Assembly (NCBI GenBank): GCA_016707705.1
Contig: JADJHD010000013.1
Coordinates: 1-64,000 of the forward strand
Length of the DNA stretch: 64,000 nt
Reading direction: 5' to 3'
From: Bacteroidales bacterium
Lineage (GTDB): Bacteria > Bacteroidota > Bacteroidia > Bacteroidales > UBA4417
In this document: in pieces, positions 61,493-64,000 of the stretch
Layout of the letters: each line of letters begins with the position of its first letter
How positions within the stretch are numbered: the stretch's first letter is position 1
Position numbers and translations under genes: made by a program
Notes under the pieces: generated by a model
Told to the model about the DNA's origin: nothing
What the model saw: the letters and a program-made list of their open reading frames with translations, nothing else
Databases searched by the model: none

Positions 61493-63355
61493 ATGAAGCG
61501 CTATTTTACCATTTTGATTCTTCTGATAACGGCCGGTTTTTTATCTGCACAGGAGGTCACATTCTACACCCAGGCGCCCCGGCAAGTAAATATTGGGCAG
61601 CGCTTTTATCTGACATTCACAATTAATCAGGAAGGCATTGGATTTATTGGTCCCGAAATACAGCATTTTGATGTGCTTTCAGGCCCAAGCGTGCAAACAA
61701 GTTCACAGATACAGAACGTCAACGGAAAAATAACCCAATCAACTTCCTATTCTTACACTTTTATACTGGCAGCCAATGAGGCCGGTACTTTTACAATTCC
61801 TCCGGCTATAATTACGGTGAAAGGGAAAAGATATCAGTCGAACACAGTAACCATCAATGTAAACGGACAGGGAGGAAATCAGGCAAAACCAGGGCAACCA
61901 TCGCAGCGCAGTAATGCACAAAGCAATGATAATTCCACAGGTAACGATATCTTTCTGAAAGCTATATGTGACAAATCAAACCCATATCTGGGTGAGCAAA
62001 TTATTGTTACATACAAGCTCTATACACCAACCAACAGGCTCAGGATTAATCCTGCAAGCACTGCTCCCGCCTATCCGGGTTTCTGGGCTCAGGATTTAAT
62101 GAAGGATGCTCAGCAGTATCCTCAATACAATGAGGTCATAAATGGAAAGAAATATATAGTTGCAGAAATCAGAAAAGAGGCTTTATTTCCGCAGAAATCA
62201 GGGCCCTTAACCATTACTCCATTTGAGCAGGAAGTTGTATACAGTGTAAAGGTAAAGGGCAGAAGCCCCTTTTCTGATGACCCTTTCTTCTCGAATGATC
62301 CATTCTTTAAGAGTTTCTTTGATGACTCCAACTTTGGATATGAGTATCAGAATGTAGAGAAAACGCTGAAGTCGAATGCTGTCACTATTAATGTTAAGCC
62401 TTTACCTCAGCAGAACAAGCCAATTAATTTCACCGGAGCGGTTGGGCAGTTTAGCCTTAAACCCAATCTTGACCGGACTGAATTGAAAGCGAATGAGGCC
62501 ATTACATTAAAACTAACGATTTCAGGAACAGGCAATCTAAGCCTGATCGAAAAGCCGGATATCAATTTCCCTCCGGACTTCGAGGTATATGACCCGAAAA
62601 TAACTGATAATATTCACAGCACATCATCTGGTATTTCCGGATCCCGAACATTCGAGTACCTAATTATACCAAGGACTGCAGGAGATTTCAAGATAGCTCC
62701 GGTTCAATTCGCCTATTTTGACCTCTCCAAGAAAGATTATGTAACACTTTCATCACCTGAATATTCAATAAAAGTATTGAAAGGAGATGGCACTTCCGCT
62801 AATGCAATGACAACTGTAAGGGAAGATGTTAAATATGTTGGAAGTGACATCAGGCATCTGAAGGAAACGCCCCTTTCGTTGAAGCAGATTGGATCACATT
62901 TTTATGGAAGCTGGCTATTCTGGTTGTTATTCAGCCTTCCGGCCTTCTTCTTTCTGCTCTTCATTATTTTGTGGAGAAACCATATCAGGATGAATGCCGA
63001 CCTTGGGAGTGTAAGAAAACGGAAAGCAACCCGCATCGCTACCATGCGCTTGAAGAAAGCGAAATCACTACTCTCTCCGAATACTCAGGAAGCATTTTAT
63101 GTTGAGATTTCTCAGGCGCTCTGGGGCTATATAAGTGATAAATTCAATGTTCCATTATCGGAATTATCCATGGATACCGCTGCTGACAGGCTAACAAGCA
63201 GAAATGTAGAACCTCAGTTGATTCAGCAATTTATTGACACTCTTGAGCATTGTGAGTATGCAAGGTTTGCTCCTGGTGACAAGGAAAAGAATATGGAGAA
63301 GCTTTATTCTGAAGCAATTGATGTTATCACACATACTGAAGAGCAATTAAAATAG
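61493..63355 (+). CDS. batD: aerotolerance protein BatD
   Basis: 620 residues: signal peptide, several Ig-like beta domains on the periplasmic side (EVTFYTQAPRQVNIGQRFYL; FLKAICDKSNPYLGEQIIVT; FSLKPNLDRTELKANEAIT), one helix (SWLFWLLFSLPAFFFLLFIIL, about 475-495), and a cytoplasmic C-terminal domain (about 505-620; AFYVEISQALWGYISDKFNV). The oxygen-tolerance family. A Phe/Asp-rich stretch near 260-280 (SDDPFFSNDPFFKSFFDD) is typical of the family. In the Bat operon, 25 bp before batE. Confidence 0.95.
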   Translation: MKRYFTILILLITAGFLSAQEVTFYTQAPRQVNIGQRFYLTFTINQEGIGFIGPEIQHFDVLSGPSVQTSSQIQNVNGKITQSTSYSYTFILAANEAGTFTIPPAIITVKGKRYQSNTVTINVNGQGGNQAKPGQPSQRSNAQSNDNSTGNDIFLKAICDKSNPYLGEQIIVTYKLYTPTNRLRINPASTAPAYPGFWAQDLMKDAQQYPQYNEVINGKKYIVAEIRKEALFPQKSGPLTITPFEQEVVYSVKVKGRSPFSDDPFFSNDPFFKSFFDDSNFGYEYQNVEKTLKSNAVTINVKPLPQQNKPINFTGAVGQFSLKPNLDRTELKANEAITLKLTISGTGNLSLIEKPDINFPPDFEVYDPKITDNIHSTSSGISGSRTFEYLIIPRTAGDFKIAPVQFAYFDLSKKDYVTLSSPEYSIKVLKGDGTSANAMTTVREDVKYVGSDIRHLKETPLSLKQIGSHFYGSWLFWLLFSLPAFFFLLFIILWRNHIRMNADLGSVRKRKATRIATMRLKKAKSLLSPNTQEAFYVEISQALWGYISDKFNVPLSELSMDTAADRLTSRNVEPQLIQQFIDTLEHCEYARFAPGDKEKNMEKLYSEAIDVITHTEEQLK

Positions 63356-63380
63356 CTGTTTGCCCAAAGAAAACTTTCCA

Positions 63381-64000
63381 ATGAAAAGAATAGTCGTATT
63401 GTTACTTATTGCAGGAATTTTCGGAAGTGCGTTCGCACAAAACCGGGATGAGCTTGCTGTACAGGGCAGGAAAGCCTATGAATCCGGACAATTTGCGAAT
63501 GCTGTTGCTGCTTATGAGAAAATAGTCAAGCAGGGATATGAATCAGCTGTACTCTATTATAATCTTGGGAATGCCTATTTCAGGACGAATGATCTTCCTT
63601 CAGCCATTTTGTACTATGAGAAGGCATTGAAACTTGATCCAACACAGGAAGATATCAGATACAACCTGAATATTGCAAACAGCAGGATAATTGATAAGGT
63701 AGAACTCGTTCCTGAGATGTTCTATAAGAGGTGGTGGAAAGCTTTGCTAAATTTCTTAAGTCTTGATGTTCTTGCTGTCATCCTGATCGGAATTCTCAGC
63801 CTTGCACTTCTTTCAACAGCTTTATATCTCGCCTCAAAGCACCTTTCAGTGCGTAAAAGTTTCTTCTGGACAGGATTTTCACTGTTTATCATCGGTTTTA
63901 TTGTATTGATTGCTGCAGAGCAAAAGCAACACTTTTTGCGAAACAATCATGAAGCCATTGTATTTATTCCTACTGTTACTGTTAAAAGCTCACCTGATGC
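63381..64000 (+). CDS. batE: aerotolerance protein BatE, 3' end outside window
   Basis: At least 206 residues from ATG 63381, running off the window. A signal peptide (MKRIVVLLLIAGIFGSAFAQ), two TPR units (GRKAYESGQFANAVAAYEKI; VLYYNLGNAYFRTND), two membrane helices (about 128-150 and 158-178), and the start of what looks like an SH3-like domain (HEAIVFIPTVTVKSSPDA). This is the BatE layout. Last known member of the operon, though more genes may follow. Confidence 0.88.
   Translation, partial: MKRIVVLLLIAGIFGSAFAQNRDELAVQGRKAYESGQFANAVAAYEKIVKQGYESAVLYYNLGNAYFRTNDLPSAILYYEKALKLDPTQEDIRYNLNIANSRIIDKVELVPEMFYKRWWKALLNFLSLDVLAVILIGILSLALLSTALYLASKHLSVRKSFFWTGFSLFIIGFIVLIAAEQKQHFLRNNHEAIVFIPTVTVKSSPD

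Overview
This 64 kb window is a piece of a Bacteroidota chromosome, most likely from an uncultured Bacteroidales/Marinilabiliales-type organism. The evidence is a type IX secretion plug protein (DUF5103 family), the moxR-DUF58-batABCDE aerotolerance operon, Na+-NQR encoded with ApbE, the gene order rpsF-rpsR-rplI, proteins with Bacteroidota-style starts and lipoboxes, and promoters with the phylum's -7 element TAnnTTTG, four of them with a -33 TTG 17-20 bp upstream. There is no CRISPR array, prophage, insertion sequence or rRNA operon. Gene density is high and most of the window is housekeeping.

Layout: (1) 1-5 kb: truncated lipoprotein, secreted transglutaminase, GT9 heptosyltransferase, and folate genes pabA facing pabB-pabC. 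(2) 5-12 kb: tRNA-Glu/rpsT, radC, a 0.7 kb low-complexity intergenic block, UDP-GlcNAc 2-epimerase, rpsF-rpsR-rplI, a SpoU-type RNA methyltransferase, and a protein that looks assembled from RNA-polymerase-like modules. (3) 12-22 kb: an NqrM-like small protein, apbE, a large surface protein, and nqrABCDEF on the minus strand. (4) 22-35 kb: T9SS plug protein, MacB-type permease, membrane protein, upp, acyltransferase-like protein, polysaccharide deacetylase, dnaX, sugar kinase, PlsC-like acyltransferase, UDP-sugar dehydrogenase, methyltransferase. (5) 35-41 kb: metal and oxidative stress genes (copA, CDF exporter, CopZ-like chaperone, Fe-SOD), then an M23 peptidase. (6) 41-46 kb: hybrid histidine kinase, MFS transporter, Crp/Fnr regulator. 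(7) 46.9-55.4 kb: a multiheme electron-transfer locus. (8) 55.6-64 kb: the aerotolerance (Bat) operon, running off the end.

The most interesting part is region 7. It encodes a single-heme lipoprotein, an outer-membrane beta-barrel protein, a class I cytochrome c, a membrane-anchored heptaheme cytochrome, a di-heme cytochrome b (broken by a one-base homopolymer frameshift), a TAT-exported Fe-S protein, an NrfD-type quinol-interacting membrane protein, an unknown exported membrane-anchored protein, and a hexaheme lipoprotein on a collagen-like stalk with one CX4CH haem site. No molybdopterin or other catalytic subunit is present. A Crp/Fnr regulator with an N-terminal cysteine cluster is divergently transcribed next to it. 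This fits a quinol-oxidising module passing electrons across the periplasm to a surface acceptor or to separately encoded reductases, but the electron acceptor cannot be read from the sequence.

Together the genes suggest a Na+-coupled respiratory organism that handles both low oxygen and oxidative stress: Na+-NQR feeds quinones, the multiheme locus can draw from quinol, and SOD, copper export and the Bat operon deal with stress. Other unusual features are two word-like low-complexity intergenic blocks (6.4-7.1 kb, with a canonical G-quadruplex motif, and 41.6-41.8 kb), a perfect 38-bp palindrome behind nqrF, and terminators in tight overlap with neighbouring genes.
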